Shown piece by piece: positions 14,617-22,252 of a DNA stretch of 54,050 bases; the stretch's first letter is position 1, and each line of letters begins with the position of its first letter. The position numbers were made by a program, and so were the translations under genes. The notes under the pieces are model-generated. The model saw nothing but the letters and a program-made list of their open reading frames with translations. It made no database searches and was not told the DNA's origin. This DNA is from CAYRNY01 sp964425755 (GTDB taxonomy: Bacteria > Chloroflexota > Anaerolineae > Aggregatilineales > Aggregatilineaceae): assembly GCA_964425755.1 (NCBI GenBank), contig CAYRNY010000024.1:1-54050 (forward strand). Direction: 5' to 3'.

Positions 14617-17001
14617 CTAGACGCAGGCCGGCTCTTCCGTCTGTTCTTCGGTTTCGCTCGCGCCCGGCAGCTTGTCGAGCAGGGCTTCCAGGCGGTTGTA
14701 CAACTCGGACATTTCGACGCGCGCGTGCAGGATGGCCTCGCGGGCTTCCTGCACGTGCCCTGGTTCCAGGTCGGCCAGCGGCAGGGCCTTGATCTCGCGG
14801 CGGACGCCTTCGAGGCTGGATTCCAGGCTGCCGAGCGCGATCTTCAGCTCGGTGTGCGGCTGGATGACCTCGTAGAACCGGTCGTGGGACTTGCGGACCT
14901 TGCGCTCGCGCACTAGCTCGCGCAGGGCCATATCCGCCAGGTGGGTGGGGATGCCCATGGCATTGAGCGTGTTCCAGTACGCGCCGGCGCGATTCGATAG
15001 AAACTCCATGATCTGCGCTTTGGCGTCCTCCATGGTCATGTCGTCGTCGACCGGCGGGGCGGATGTCTGCTCGCCTGCTGCGGGGCGCGGGGACTGGTCA
15101 TGCTGGTGTGCGGGAAGTCCATACAGACCGCCGGCCTCGACAATGCGCCCGGCATCGAGTAGTGCCGCCAGCCGTTCTCCCAGGTCGGTCACGGTCATGC
15201 CATCGGTTTCGAGGCGCGCCTTGATCGCCCGGTATGGCAGCGGCTTGTCGTGGAGCATGGCGACGATTTTGGTTTCAAGCGCTTCTGCGCTGTCGTCGCC
15301 TTCAGCGAGCGTGAAGAACGCCTCGCCAGCCGGGTTGTTGCGCCCTGTCGGCACGACAATGCCCTCGTCGCGCAATTCAGCAAACGCGCTGGCAAATGGG
15401 ATATTGTGTGCGCCCAGCCGTTGCCGGACGCGGTGCAGGATGATCGAGGTGATATGATCGCGTTCCTGGAGCACAGCGCAGATGGCATCGCGAACCTGGG
15501 CGATCGTGGGGTGATCGGCTTCGCCGTCGTCCCTGGACGTTGTCGGCACGATGGTGTAATCACGGCCCTTGACCAGGCTGGTGACCGGCTCGCGCTTGAC
15601 GCCGAACAGGCGATCGTGCAGCTCGTAGACGTTGGTGTTGAACGAGAGCAGCGATTGGCCGTCCCACAGGTCCGCCGCGCGGAGCTTGCGAGCGACCTCG
15701 ATCGCACGGTGCCACGCGCCCTGGTCCCAGGGTTCGGCGTTGATCTTCACCGCGTCGGTGTTGAACCTGGCGTTGAGTTCGGCGCGGCGCTGGGCGTCTT
15801 CGGCGAGCTGCTCGTAGCCGGGGATGTCGGCAGCGGTGACGGGCTGGCCGTCGATCACGGCCAGCGTGCGATCGGCACGGGGCCGGTCATCGCCTTCGCG
15901 CTGCGCGACCGGCGCGTCTGGCGTGAGCTCCCACGCGTCGCCGCGCCGGATGACGCGCCCCTTGTGCTGCAAGTGCGCCAGCGCCGGGACCACTTCCGTC
16001 GCGTCCATGCGCGCGTGGTTGTGGATGTCGTCGACCGTCGCCGGGCCGTGCTCGGCCAGGGTGTTGAGTACCTGTTCCAGCTTGGGCTGCGGCGGTACAC
16101 GCGTCCAGGCGCGATCCACATCGATAACGCGGTCCTGTGCTTTGAGCACGTCCAGTTCGGCGTGAATGTCGGTGATTGGCGCGCGCACGCGCTGCACGGC
16201 TTTGCGTTCCAGCTTGTCGGGCGCGATGGGTTCCTGGCGGCGGTAGAGCACGTCGAGGATCGCTTTGCGGACCTGCTCGCCGTTGACGGGTGCGATGCGG
16301 TCGTAGCGCCCGCGCTCGCCGCTGTGCTGGCGGATGCGATATTCGGCCATGAGCAGCCCGATCGCGGCGTGGAGGATGGCGTTTTCGGTGTCGCCGAGCT
16401 GCGCGCGGATGTCGTCGACGTAGAGCGTGGTCTCCCGGTCGCCGTACATGGCCATGATCTTCTCGGCCAGCGCCGCCGTGCGCGTCTGCGGTTTCTGCGC
16501 GGGCTGCTGCTTGCCGTCGGTGCCGGTGACCGTGGCAGGTGTAACATTTGTAACACCTGTGGCTTCCAGTGCATCGATGTCGCGCTGCACGGTGACGTGG
16601 CTCACGCCGACGAGCTCGGCGATCTGGCGCAGCGACTTACCTTTCTGGCGCAGCGCGGCGACGACCTGCTGGCGGTCTTCGGCGCTGAGGTGCCGCCGCG
16701 CCAGGTTGAGCGAGTAGGCCAGGGTTTCGGCGGTGTCGTCGTCAACGTCGTGTTCTTTGAGCGGCACGGCGTCGCGCGGCAGGTCGAGTTCTGCGGCGAT
16801 GGTGAGCCGGTGCTGGCCGTCGATGACGTCGTAGCTGCCGTCAGCGCGCTGGCGCACGTGGATATCGTCGCGGATGCCCATGGCATGGATGCTGGCGCGC
16901 AGTGAGGTGTACTTGGCTTCGGAAAGCGGGGGGAGCAGGTCGGCGTACACGAGGTGGAAAGTTGCGTCGCCGATGGTGATGGATTTGGCTTGCTCGGACA
17001 T
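14617..17001 (-). CDS. ParB-like nuclease-fold protein with repeated winged helices
   Basis: 794 residues, far longer than chromosomal ParB (about 300). Residues about 7-110 are a ParB/Srx domain, with the conserved box DVIDGQHRLTIAAEL near 58-72. A helix-turn-helix follows at about 125-150 (SLRQIAELVGVSHVTVQRDI). The rest contains several winged-helix-like units joined by polar linkers (for example KAILDVLYRRQEPIAPDKLE, QVLNTLAEHGPATVDDIHNH and KIVAMLHDKPLPYRAIKARL), each of the type 'helix, turn, helix, then RI...GxY'. A coiled coil and an acidic tail end it. It is the first gene of the long minus-strand island transcript, divergent from the XRE regulator. Likely role: DNA binding and transcription or partition control of the element; no ParA is present. 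Confidence 0.7.
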   Translation of the reverse strand: MSEQAKSITIGDATFHLVYADLLPPLSEAKYTSLRASIHAMGIRDDIHVRQRADGSYDVIDGQHRLTIAAELDLPRDAVPLKEHDVDDDTAETLAYSLNLARRHLSAEDRQQVVAALRQKGKSLRQIAELVGVSHVTVQRDIDALEATGVTNVTPATVTGTDGKQQPAQKPQTRTAALAEKIMAMYGDRETTLYVDDIRAQLGDTENAILHAAIGLLMAEYRIRQHSGERGRYDRIAPVNGEQVRKAILDVLYRRQEPIAPDKLERKAVQRVRAPITDIHAELDVLKAQDRVIDVDRAWTRVPPQPKLEQVLNTLAEHGPATVDDIHNHARMDATEVVPALAHLQHKGRVIRRGDAWELTPDAPVAQREGDDRPRADRTLAVIDGQPVTAADIPGYEQLAEDAQRRAELNARFNTDAVKINAEPWDQGAWHRAIEVARKLRAADLWDGQSLLSFNTNVYELHDRLFGVKREPVTSLVKGRDYTIVPTTSRDDGEADHPTIAQVRDAICAVLQERDHITSIILHRVRQRLGAHNIPFASAFAELRDEGIVVPTGRNNPAGEAFFTLAEGDDSAEALETKIVAMLHDKPLPYRAIKARLETDGMTVTDLGERLAALLDAGRIVEAGGLYGLPAHQHDQSPRPAAGEQTSAPPVDDDMTMEDAKAQIMEFLSNRAGAYWNTLNAMGIPTHLADMALRELVRERKVRKSHDRFYEVIQPHTELKIALGSLESSLEGVRREIKALPLADLEPGHVQEAREAILHARVEMSELYNRLEALLDKLPGASETEEQTEEPACV
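16538..16559. repeat. Island palindrome, copy 3, inside the ParB-like gene
   Basis: A 22-bp site, AGGTGTnACA - TT - TGTnACACCT, with 9 of 11 base pairs symmetric. It falls within codons for VTNVTPA in the linker after the HTH, so it is both coding and a likely protein-binding site. Confidence 0.6.
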
Positions 17002-17191
17002 AATCTCGCCCTTCTTCTAGCTGCCGGATACGATCCGGGTGTTATCAGTTGCTAATCTGTTCTGGCAAACGGTCCGATTGGGAATGCTTGTATGGTTCTT
17101 AATACCTCCAATTCTAGCGCGAAACGCGGCGGGGCGATATCCGCAGCGCTGCGCCCCGCGCCAGACTAACAGGCCGTTTGGCTATATTGAA

Positions 17192-17221
17192 ATTATATAG
17201 GACTTCTGCTATAAAAGTCAA
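17192..17221 (-). promoter_or_regulatory. Promoter of the ParB-like gene transcript
   Basis: On the minus strand, TTGACT (17221-17216) and TATAAT (17197-17192), 18 bp apart. The -10 is consensus. The -35 lies in AAAAGTCAAG (17213-17222), which is repeated in inverted form at 17272-17281 in the divergent promoter. Confidence 0.7.
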
Positions 17222-17272
17222 GCAAAAAGAATGAAGAAGTCATATAAAAATTTGTGCTTCGCGCTAGTTCAC

Positions 17273-17302
17273 TTGACTTTTGCTATCCCGCCGCCTTATA
17301 CT
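17273..17302 (+). promoter_or_regulatory. Promoter of the XRE regulator gene
   Basis: TTGACT (17273-17278) and TATACT (17297-17302), 18 bp apart, 27 bp before the start codon. The -35 lies in CTTGACTTTT, the inverted copy of the element at 17213-17222. The shared element suggests that one protein, probably the XRE regulator, controls both directions. Confidence 0.7.
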
Positions 17303-17328
17303 TGTCTTTACGATCGAAAGGAGCGCCA

Positions 17329-17607
17329 ATGAGTGAGAAAATCCTGTTAAATCGCTTAGGTGAACTGATGGCTGAATACTCGCGTAAGCGAGGCGGCAAG
17401 CGATTGACACAGACCGAGTTGGCCCAACGGACCGGGATCGCGCAATCAACGATCAGCGCCTATGTGACGAATCAGGTTACTCGGTACGATTCGGATACAG
17501 TGGCGCGACTTTTGCAGTTCTTTGACGCAGATATCAGCGAGTTCTTCATCTTTGCGGATGCCGACGAAGTCTCGGGGGAGGTTACGGCCTTGCCCGCCGC
17601 CGTGTGA
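17329..17607 (+). CDS. XRE-family transcription regulator
   Basis: 92 residues from the ATG at 17329, which has GAAAGGAG 5 nt upstream; the longer frame to 17254 would include the promoter. The HTH spans about residues 24-50 (LTQTELAQRTGIAQSTISAY is the two-helix core), followed by a helix that fits the cro/CI fold. The only plus-strand gene of the island, divergent from the ParB-like gene, which is the layout of a phage- or element-type repressor switch. It probably controls its own and the island's promoters. Confidence 0.82.
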   Translation: MSEKILLNRLGELMAEYSRKRGGKRLTQTELAQRTGIAQSTISAYVTNQVTRYDSDTVARLLQFFDADISEFFIFADADEVSGEVTALPAAV

Positions 17608-17835
17608 CGAGCAAGGCCTGCCGGGCCGGTGCAGGCACACCGGCTCGACACGTTTAATTGTACGCGCGCGGTTAGAGATATCAAACTGCGCATGGACCAG
17701 GGCGGGCGCGGCCACGAGCCGCGCCGGCGAGAGGTGGGTTTACGGTGTGGGAGCTGGTCCGGATGGGCCTCAGAAGTGGATCGACGCAAGCGAGCGCTCG
17801 CGTGGCCGGGTCGGGTCCGGTGTGGGGCTACTCGG

Positions 17836-17861
17836 TCAGGTGTAACATTTGTAACACCTGA
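17836..17861. repeat. Island palindrome, copy 4 (longest)
   Basis: A 26-bp site: arms TCAGGTGTnACA and TGTnACACCTGA around a TT centre. Eleven of thirteen base pairs are symmetric. It lies outside any gene, 230 bp beyond the XRE regulator, and looks like an operator, a centromere-like or an end-recognition site. Confidence 0.65.
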
Positions 17862-18051
17862 TCAGGGATTGCGCGGTGGGCTTCAGCCCGGAAGCGCCGT
17901 CGTGACGGCGCTCCCCCGCCAAGGCCGCGCAATCCCAAAAAGCTAACAAATTGGAGCGAGCTTTCCTTGCATTGGGGAAGCAGACTGGTGTATGCTTACG
18001 ACATCGATTGGTTATGTAGAGGGATCGCGCGTGTGGTGTCCCCAAAAAGGA

Positions 18052-18076
18052 TGCCCGATGCGGTCAACATCGGGCA
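18052..18076 (-). terminator. Hairpin with downstream T-run
   Basis: Perfect 9-bp stem TGCCCGATG/CATCGGGCA with a 7-nt loop. On the minus strand it is followed by TCCTTTTT, so it could end a minus-strand transcript such as the one carrying tRNA-Phe. Confidence 0.45.
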
Positions 18077-18301
18077 AGAGCGTTATGCACTACACGACAG
18101 GTCGCGACGCTGCCATGCAGCAGAACCCACGCGTGGTCCATGCCGATCATTGTAGCATGCTTCCCGCGTTTAACACAAGCAAGAGGTTAGAATTAGTGAA
18201 CAGGCTGTAGCGAGGGAAGCGTTTTATCCGCCGGAGCGCCGAGCAGAAAGCGCGCTATCTGGATCGCGCGATGGTTGCGATCATCGCCGCTGCTACGTAG
18301 G

Positions 18302-18331
18302 GCGGCTCCGGATCCTAACATCCGGAGCCGC
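18302..18331. repeat. Perfect 12-bp inverted repeat
   Basis: GCGGCTCCGGAT (18302-18313), loop CCTAAC, ATCCGGAGCCGC (18320-18331). No T-run on either side. It lies about 90 bp beyond the 3' end of tRNA-Phe and could be a processing structure, a terminator or a recombination site. Confidence 0.5.
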
Positions 18332-18417
18332 AAGCACCTTACCAACTTAATAACTCGCAACAGAAATAAGGCTAAGGTGCAGTTCTCATTTTTCCCATCT
18401 TTGAGGGAAAAAGTGAG

Positions 18418-18490
18418 TGCCGAGACCCAGACTCGAACTGGGGACCCCCTGATTTTCAGTCAAGTGCTCTACCAACTGAGCTATCTCGGC
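18418..18490 (-). tRNA. tRNA-Phe (GAA)
   Basis: All four arms can be drawn. Acceptor GCCGAGA/TCTCGGC, D arm GCTC...GAGC with AGTTGGTA, anticodon arm CTTGA-CTGAAAA-TCAGG with anticodon GAA, a short variable loop and T arm CCCAG-TTCGAGT-CTGGG. The discriminator is A and the 3' CCA is not encoded. 73 nt. Its 3' end points toward the accessory island, a common layout for elements that insert into tRNA genes. Confidence 0.95.
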
Positions 18491-18514
18491 ATGATTGTTA
18501 ACCGGACGCCATAT

Positions 18515-18542
18515 ATTGTAGCGAGTTTTTGCTTGCTGTCAA
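18515..18542 (-). promoter_or_regulatory. Promoter of tRNA-Phe
   Basis: TTGACA (18542-18537), 16-bp spacer, TACAAT (18520-18515) on the minus strand, 25 bp before the tRNA. Confidence 0.75.
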
Positions 18543-18657
18543 CGGCGGTTTTGCCGTTGTATCGGGGATTCCATCGTGTTTCTCATGACATTTTAAGCGC
18601 CGGTGACGACGGCTTTTGTTACAATCTGCACAGTCTCTATTGAGAAAACGCCAGGTT

Positions 18658-19128
18658 ATGCCGAAGACGTTCGAGCACCGGTCCGAAATTGCCACCTCAA
18701 TCGATGCGCTTACAGCGTTTCATGCAGACCCTCGCGCACTGGCACGGTTGACCATGCCTCCCGCAGTACTCCAGGTGCTGCGCGACGAACGTGAATCCCT
18801 CACCAGTGGTGTAATTACCTTTAACCTATGGTTGGGGCCGATACCGGTGCGGTGGGTTGCGGAGCATGTCCCACTTCCTGCCGGGTACGGATTTGCCGAC
18901 CGCATGGTGGCCGGGCCGATGGCACAATGGGAACATTGGCACATCTTCGAACCAAGTAGCAGTGGTGTCGCCTTGATTGACCGCATTACGTATGCCCACA
19001 AGCCCGGCCTGATTGGTGCGCTGACGCGGCTCGTGTTTGATGGCACGCCGCTGCGACTGCTTTTTACATATCGCCACTGGCGTACACGCCGCGCGCTGGA
19101 AGGCAAGTATGATAATGCGACGAGGTAA
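18658..19128 (+). CDS. SRPBCC (START-like) ligand-binding protein
   Basis: 156 residues from the ATG at 18658; the upstream ATG at 18616 has no ribosome binding site. The pattern of SRPBCC cell-division-inhibitor-like proteins is visible: a first strand with IATSIDALTAFHADPRALAR, central strands (GVITFNLWLGPIPVRWVAEH), FADRMVAGPMAQWEHWHIFE, then a C-terminal long helix near the end. Such proteins bind hydrophobic ligands and often sit beside photolyase genes. It overlaps the CrtI-like gene. Its ligand is unknown. Confidence 0.75.
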   Translation: MPKTFEHRSEIATSIDALTAFHADPRALARLTMPPAVLQVLRDERESLTSGVITFNLWLGPIPVRWVAEHVPLPAGYGFADRMVAGPMAQWEHWHIFEPSSSGVALIDRITYAHKPGLIGALTRLVFDGTPLRLLFTYRHWRTRRALEGKYDNATR

Positions 19129-20671
19129 GCGCGAATCGTCGGCGCGTGTGCTTGTGGTCGGCGCGGGAATCGGCGGGCTTACGACAGCGGCATTGTTGGC
19201 ACAGGCTGGTTATGAGGTGACCGTTCTTGAAGCGGAGAGTTATCCTGGCGGCTCGGCGGGGACGTTTTTCCATCAGGGATATCGATATGATGCTGGCGCG
19301 ACTTTAGCTGGAGGGTTTCAGCCTGGCGGTCCACATACATTGGTTGGCCGACGTCTCGGGATCGCGTGGCCGGTGCGAAGGACAGATCCGGCCTGGGTTA
19401 TTCATCTGCCGGGCCGCAGCATGACGCTGACTCCGGACCGTGCAGACGTGATCGCGCAGTTTCCTGCGTCGGAATCATTCTGGGACCAACAGGAACAGAT
19501 CGCCGATCAGGTGTGGGCACTTGCGGCACAGGGATTGCCCTGGCCGCCAATTGATCTTGCTGAACTGAAGCGGCTTGTACAGGTAGGATTTGTCAATTCA
19601 CCGGGCGATCTACGCCTGTTGCTGCCGGCGTTTCAATCGGCGCGTGATTGGCTGGCACGACATGGACTGGCGGATCATGCGGCGTTCATGCGCTTTATCG
19701 ACGCGCAGTTGCTGATCTCGGCGCAGACGACGTCCACGCACGCCAATGCACTCTACAGCGCGACCGCGCTCGATCTGCCTCGACAGGGTGTGTATCATGT
19801 CGAAGGCGGCATCGGCGGGCTGGCGCAGACGCTTGTGGACGCGGTGCGGGTGTTCGGTGGGCGCGTGTTGTACAAACACCGGGTGACCTGCATCACGGTC
19901 GAAGGCAAGCGCGCGACCGGCGTCCGGGCGCTTAAGCACGGGCGCAAAAGTGTGATACTGCCTGCTGATCTCATCGTTGCCAACCTCACGCCCTGGTCAC
20001 TCGATCGTGTGCTGGGCAGCGATAGCCCCGGACAGTTGCGGCGCGAAGTGGCCCGGCGCGATCCGGGGTGGGGCGCGTTTGTGTTACACTTGGCGGTGAA
20101 GTCGCATGAACTGCCGCCGGGACTCTCCGATCATCACCAGATTGTGACGTCCATGCAGGGGCCGTTGGGCGAAGGGCGTAGTGTTTTTGTCTCGCTTTCA
20201 CCGGAATGGGACTCCAGTCGCGCGCCCGCAGGGTACCGCGCTGTGACGGCGACGACCCACACCGCTGTGCAGCCATGGTGGACACTTTTGGAACAGGATC
20301 ACGCGGCTTATCAGGCGCGTAAGGATGCGTATACTGCACGACTGCTATCGGCCATCGAACACGCGATCCCTGGCTTCAACAGCGCAGTTGAGCATGTTTT
20401 GCCCGGCACGCCGGTAACGTATGCCACCTGGGCGCACCGGCAAATGGGGATGGTTGGAGGGTTCCCACAAGGATCGCTGCTGCGTGCGCGCGGCCCGCGT
20501 ACCGGGTTACGCAACGTGTTTCTGGTTGGCGATTCGATTTTCCCCGGACAGTCGACCGCAGGCGTCACGCTCGGCGCGTTGCGCGTTGCGGACGTGGTGC
20601 AGCGTGCGCTGCCGCGTCGATCCGCCCAGGCGATGTTTTATCCCCGCACGCCGGAACTGACACAACGATGA
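19109..20671 (+). CDS. CrtI/CrtISO-like FAD-dependent oxidoreductase
   Basis: About 520 residues. The N-terminal FAD motif is VLVVGAGIGGLTTAALLAQA, followed by EAESYPGGSAGTFF, and the C-terminal FAD motif is NVFLVGDSIFPGQSTAGVTL, both typical of carotenoid desaturases and isomerases (CrtI, CrtD, CrtISO). The start at 19109 has AAGG 5 nt upstream and overlaps the SRPBCC gene; an ATG at 19115 is an alternative. The gene ends in an ATGA overlap with the photolyase. Substrate uncertain: carotenoid or another isoprenoid. The operon suggests photoprotection. Confidence 0.82.
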   Translation: MIMRRGKRESSARVLVVGAGIGGLTTAALLAQAGYEVTVLEAESYPGGSAGTFFHQGYRYDAGATLAGGFQPGGPHTLVGRRLGIAWPVRRTDPAWVIHLPGRSMTLTPDRADVIAQFPASESFWDQQEQIADQVWALAAQGLPWPPIDLAELKRLVQVGFVNSPGDLRLLLPAFQSARDWLARHGLADHAAFMRFIDAQLLISAQTTSTHANALYSATALDLPRQGVYHVEGGIGGLAQTLVDAVRVFGGRVLYKHRVTCITVEGKRATGVRALKHGRKSVILPADLIVANLTPWSLDRVLGSDSPGQLRREVARRDPGWGAFVLHLAVKSHELPPGLSDHHQIVTSMQGPLGEGRSVFVSLSPEWDSSRAPAGYRAVTATTHTAVQPWWTLLEQDHAAYQARKDAYTARLLSAIEHAIPGFNSAVEHVLPGTPVTYATWAHRQMGMVGGFPQGSLLRARGPRTGLRNVFLVGDSIFPGQSTAGVTLGALRVADVVQRALPRRSAQAMFYPRTPELTQR

Positions 20672-22086
20672 CGGTGATCCACTGGTTTCGGCGTGACCTG
20701 CGGCTTGCCGATAACACGGCACTGAACGCGGCGCTTGCCAGCGGCGAGCAGGTCGTGCCCGTGTTTGTGTTCGATCCCACGATTCTGCGTAGTCCGTATG
20801 CCGGCACACCCCGGCTGGCGTTCATGCTCAACGGGCTGCGGGCACTCGATCTCGCGCTGGGCAAATGGGGCGGGCGGTTATTGTTGCGGCATGGCGATCC
20901 AGAGACCGTGCTGCCGCAGATCGTGCGCGAACTCAACGCTCGCGCCGTGTACGTAAACCGCGACTATTCACCCTATGCCCGGCAGCGCGAGGGAGCGGTC
21001 GGGAGGGCGCTCCACGTGCCGCTGCGGGCGTATGATGATGTGGTGCTCCGCGCGCCAGGATCGGTCTTGAAGGATGACGGCGCTCCCTACATCGTGTATA
21101 CGCCGTTCATGCGTAGATGGCGCGAGCAAGTCCCGCCTCCACGTCCTGAAACCGTCGTCCCAAGCCGGGACGCGTTTCACACCCTGAAGGGTGTCACAAA
21201 TCCCGGCCTGCCCAGGCTGGAAGACTTGAGGCGTGCGTCGACGATCGCGGTACCCGAGGCCAGCGAGGAGGCGGCACGGCGACGATTGGCAGCATTTGTC
21301 GCAGGGCCAATCTATGCTTATGACGATCTACGTGACCGGCTGGTGATCGATCCGTTTTCCACATCGCCACCTGAAGGGCCGTCTTACCTCTCGCCATACT
21401 TGCGTTGTGGAATGCTTTCACCGCGCCAGGCTTACTGGGCCGCGCAGGCTGCGCGTGCCGAGACACCGGACACGAAAGCGCGAACGGCGGTGAATACGTG
21501 GGTGAATGAATTGATCTGGCGCGAGTTTTATGTGCACATACTGTATCACTTCCCGCACGTGCTGCGGGCTAGTTTTCGCGCTGAATATGAGGCACTTCCC
21601 TGGCGTGATGCGCCAGGTGACCTGCAGGCGTGGAAAGATGGCCGTACCGGGTATCCGGTCGTCGACGCGGCCATGCGCCAATTAGCGCAGATCGGCTGGA
21701 TGCCGAATCGCGCCCGGATGATCGTCGCCAGTTTTCTCACCAAGGACCTGCTGGTCAACTGGCGCGCGGGTGAGACACATTTCATGCAGTGGCTGATCGA
21801 CGGCGATCCTGCCGCGAACAACGGCGGCTGGCAATGGGCTGCCGGGACCGGCACCGACGCGCAGCCGTATTTTCGCATCTTCAATCCGGTGTCGCAGTCC
21901 GAACGGTACGATCCACACGGCACATATATCCGCCACTGGCTGCCGGAACTCCGCGCCGTGCCCTCAAAGCATATTCACGCGCCCTGGCTGATGGATCCTC
22001 CGCCGAGCAATTATCCGTCTCCGATCGTCGATCATCGTGTCGCTCGCGAGCGCGCACTCGCGGCATTCAAATCGACCAAAGGCTAG
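20668..22086 (+). CDS. phr: Deoxyribodipyrimidine photolyase, class I type
   Basis: 472 residues, normal for class I CPD photolyases. The start HWFRRDLRLADNTALNAAL is the conserved antenna-domain opening. The FAD domain carries the family blocks: WVNELIWREFYVHILYHFP, GRTGYPVVDAAMRQLAQIGW, MPNRARMIVASFLTKDLL, DPAANNGGWQWAAGTGTDAQ and IFNPVSQSERYDPHGTYIRH. It repairs UV-made pyrimidine dimers using blue light. The F420 genes at 41545-45244 imply that this cell makes Fo (8-HDF), a known second chromophore of some class I photolyases; use of 8-HDF here is inference. Confidence 0.92.
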   Translation: MTVIHWFRRDLRLADNTALNAALASGEQVVPVFVFDPTILRSPYAGTPRLAFMLNGLRALDLALGKWGGRLLLRHGDPETVLPQIVRELNARAVYVNRDYSPYARQREGAVGRALHVPLRAYDDVVLRAPGSVLKDDGAPYIVYTPFMRRWREQVPPPRPETVVPSRDAFHTLKGVTNPGLPRLEDLRRASTIAVPEASEEAARRRLAAFVAGPIYAYDDLRDRLVIDPFSTSPPEGPSYLSPYLRCGMLSPRQAYWAAQAARAETPDTKARTAVNTWVNELIWREFYVHILYHFPHVLRASFRAEYEALPWRDAPGDLQAWKDGRTGYPVVDAAMRQLAQIGWMPNRARMIVASFLTKDLLVNWRAGETHFMQWLIDGDPAANNGGWQWAAGTGTDAQPYFRIFNPVSQSERYDPHGTYIRHWLPELRAVPSKHIHAPWLMDPPPSNYPSPIVDHRVARERALAAFKSTKG

Positions 22087-22186
22087 GGTAGAATGGTGCC
22101 GACACGCCGGGACGCGGACACTCCGTTTTGTCCTGATGGTGGTATTGCCTGGCTTGTAAGTATGACGTAGCTGGCGGACATTGTGC

Positions 22187-22215
22187 TTGACCTGGGCCGC
22201 ACGATCGAATATTCT
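22187..22215 (+). promoter_or_regulatory. Promoter of the radical SAM gene
   Basis: TTGACC (22187-22192), 17-bp spacer, TATTCT (22210-22215), 38 bp before the start codon. Confidence 0.65.
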
Positions 22216-22252
22216 AAATCCGAATCGTTTTTATTCGAAAGGCAGCAAGGGT

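Larger units (their letters stand above)
17608..18417. other. 810-bp gap at the right edge of the island
   Basis: No supported gene. It holds the best island palindrome (17836-17861), two strong hairpins (18052-18076 and 18302-18331) and an 18389-18412 hairpin next to the tRNA. The frame 18211-18300 (KRFIRRSAEQKARYLDRAMV in part, ending in TAG) looks coding but is cut off by an in-frame TAG at 18208, so it may be the tail of a decayed gene. Nothing resembling an integrase active site can be read. Confidence 0.5.

Noticed and set aside
15250..16905. 551-residue plus-strand frame opposite the ParB-like gene
   Set aside because: Antisense shadow in GC-rich DNA; the minus-strand protein has clear ParB and HTH motifs, the plus frame has none.
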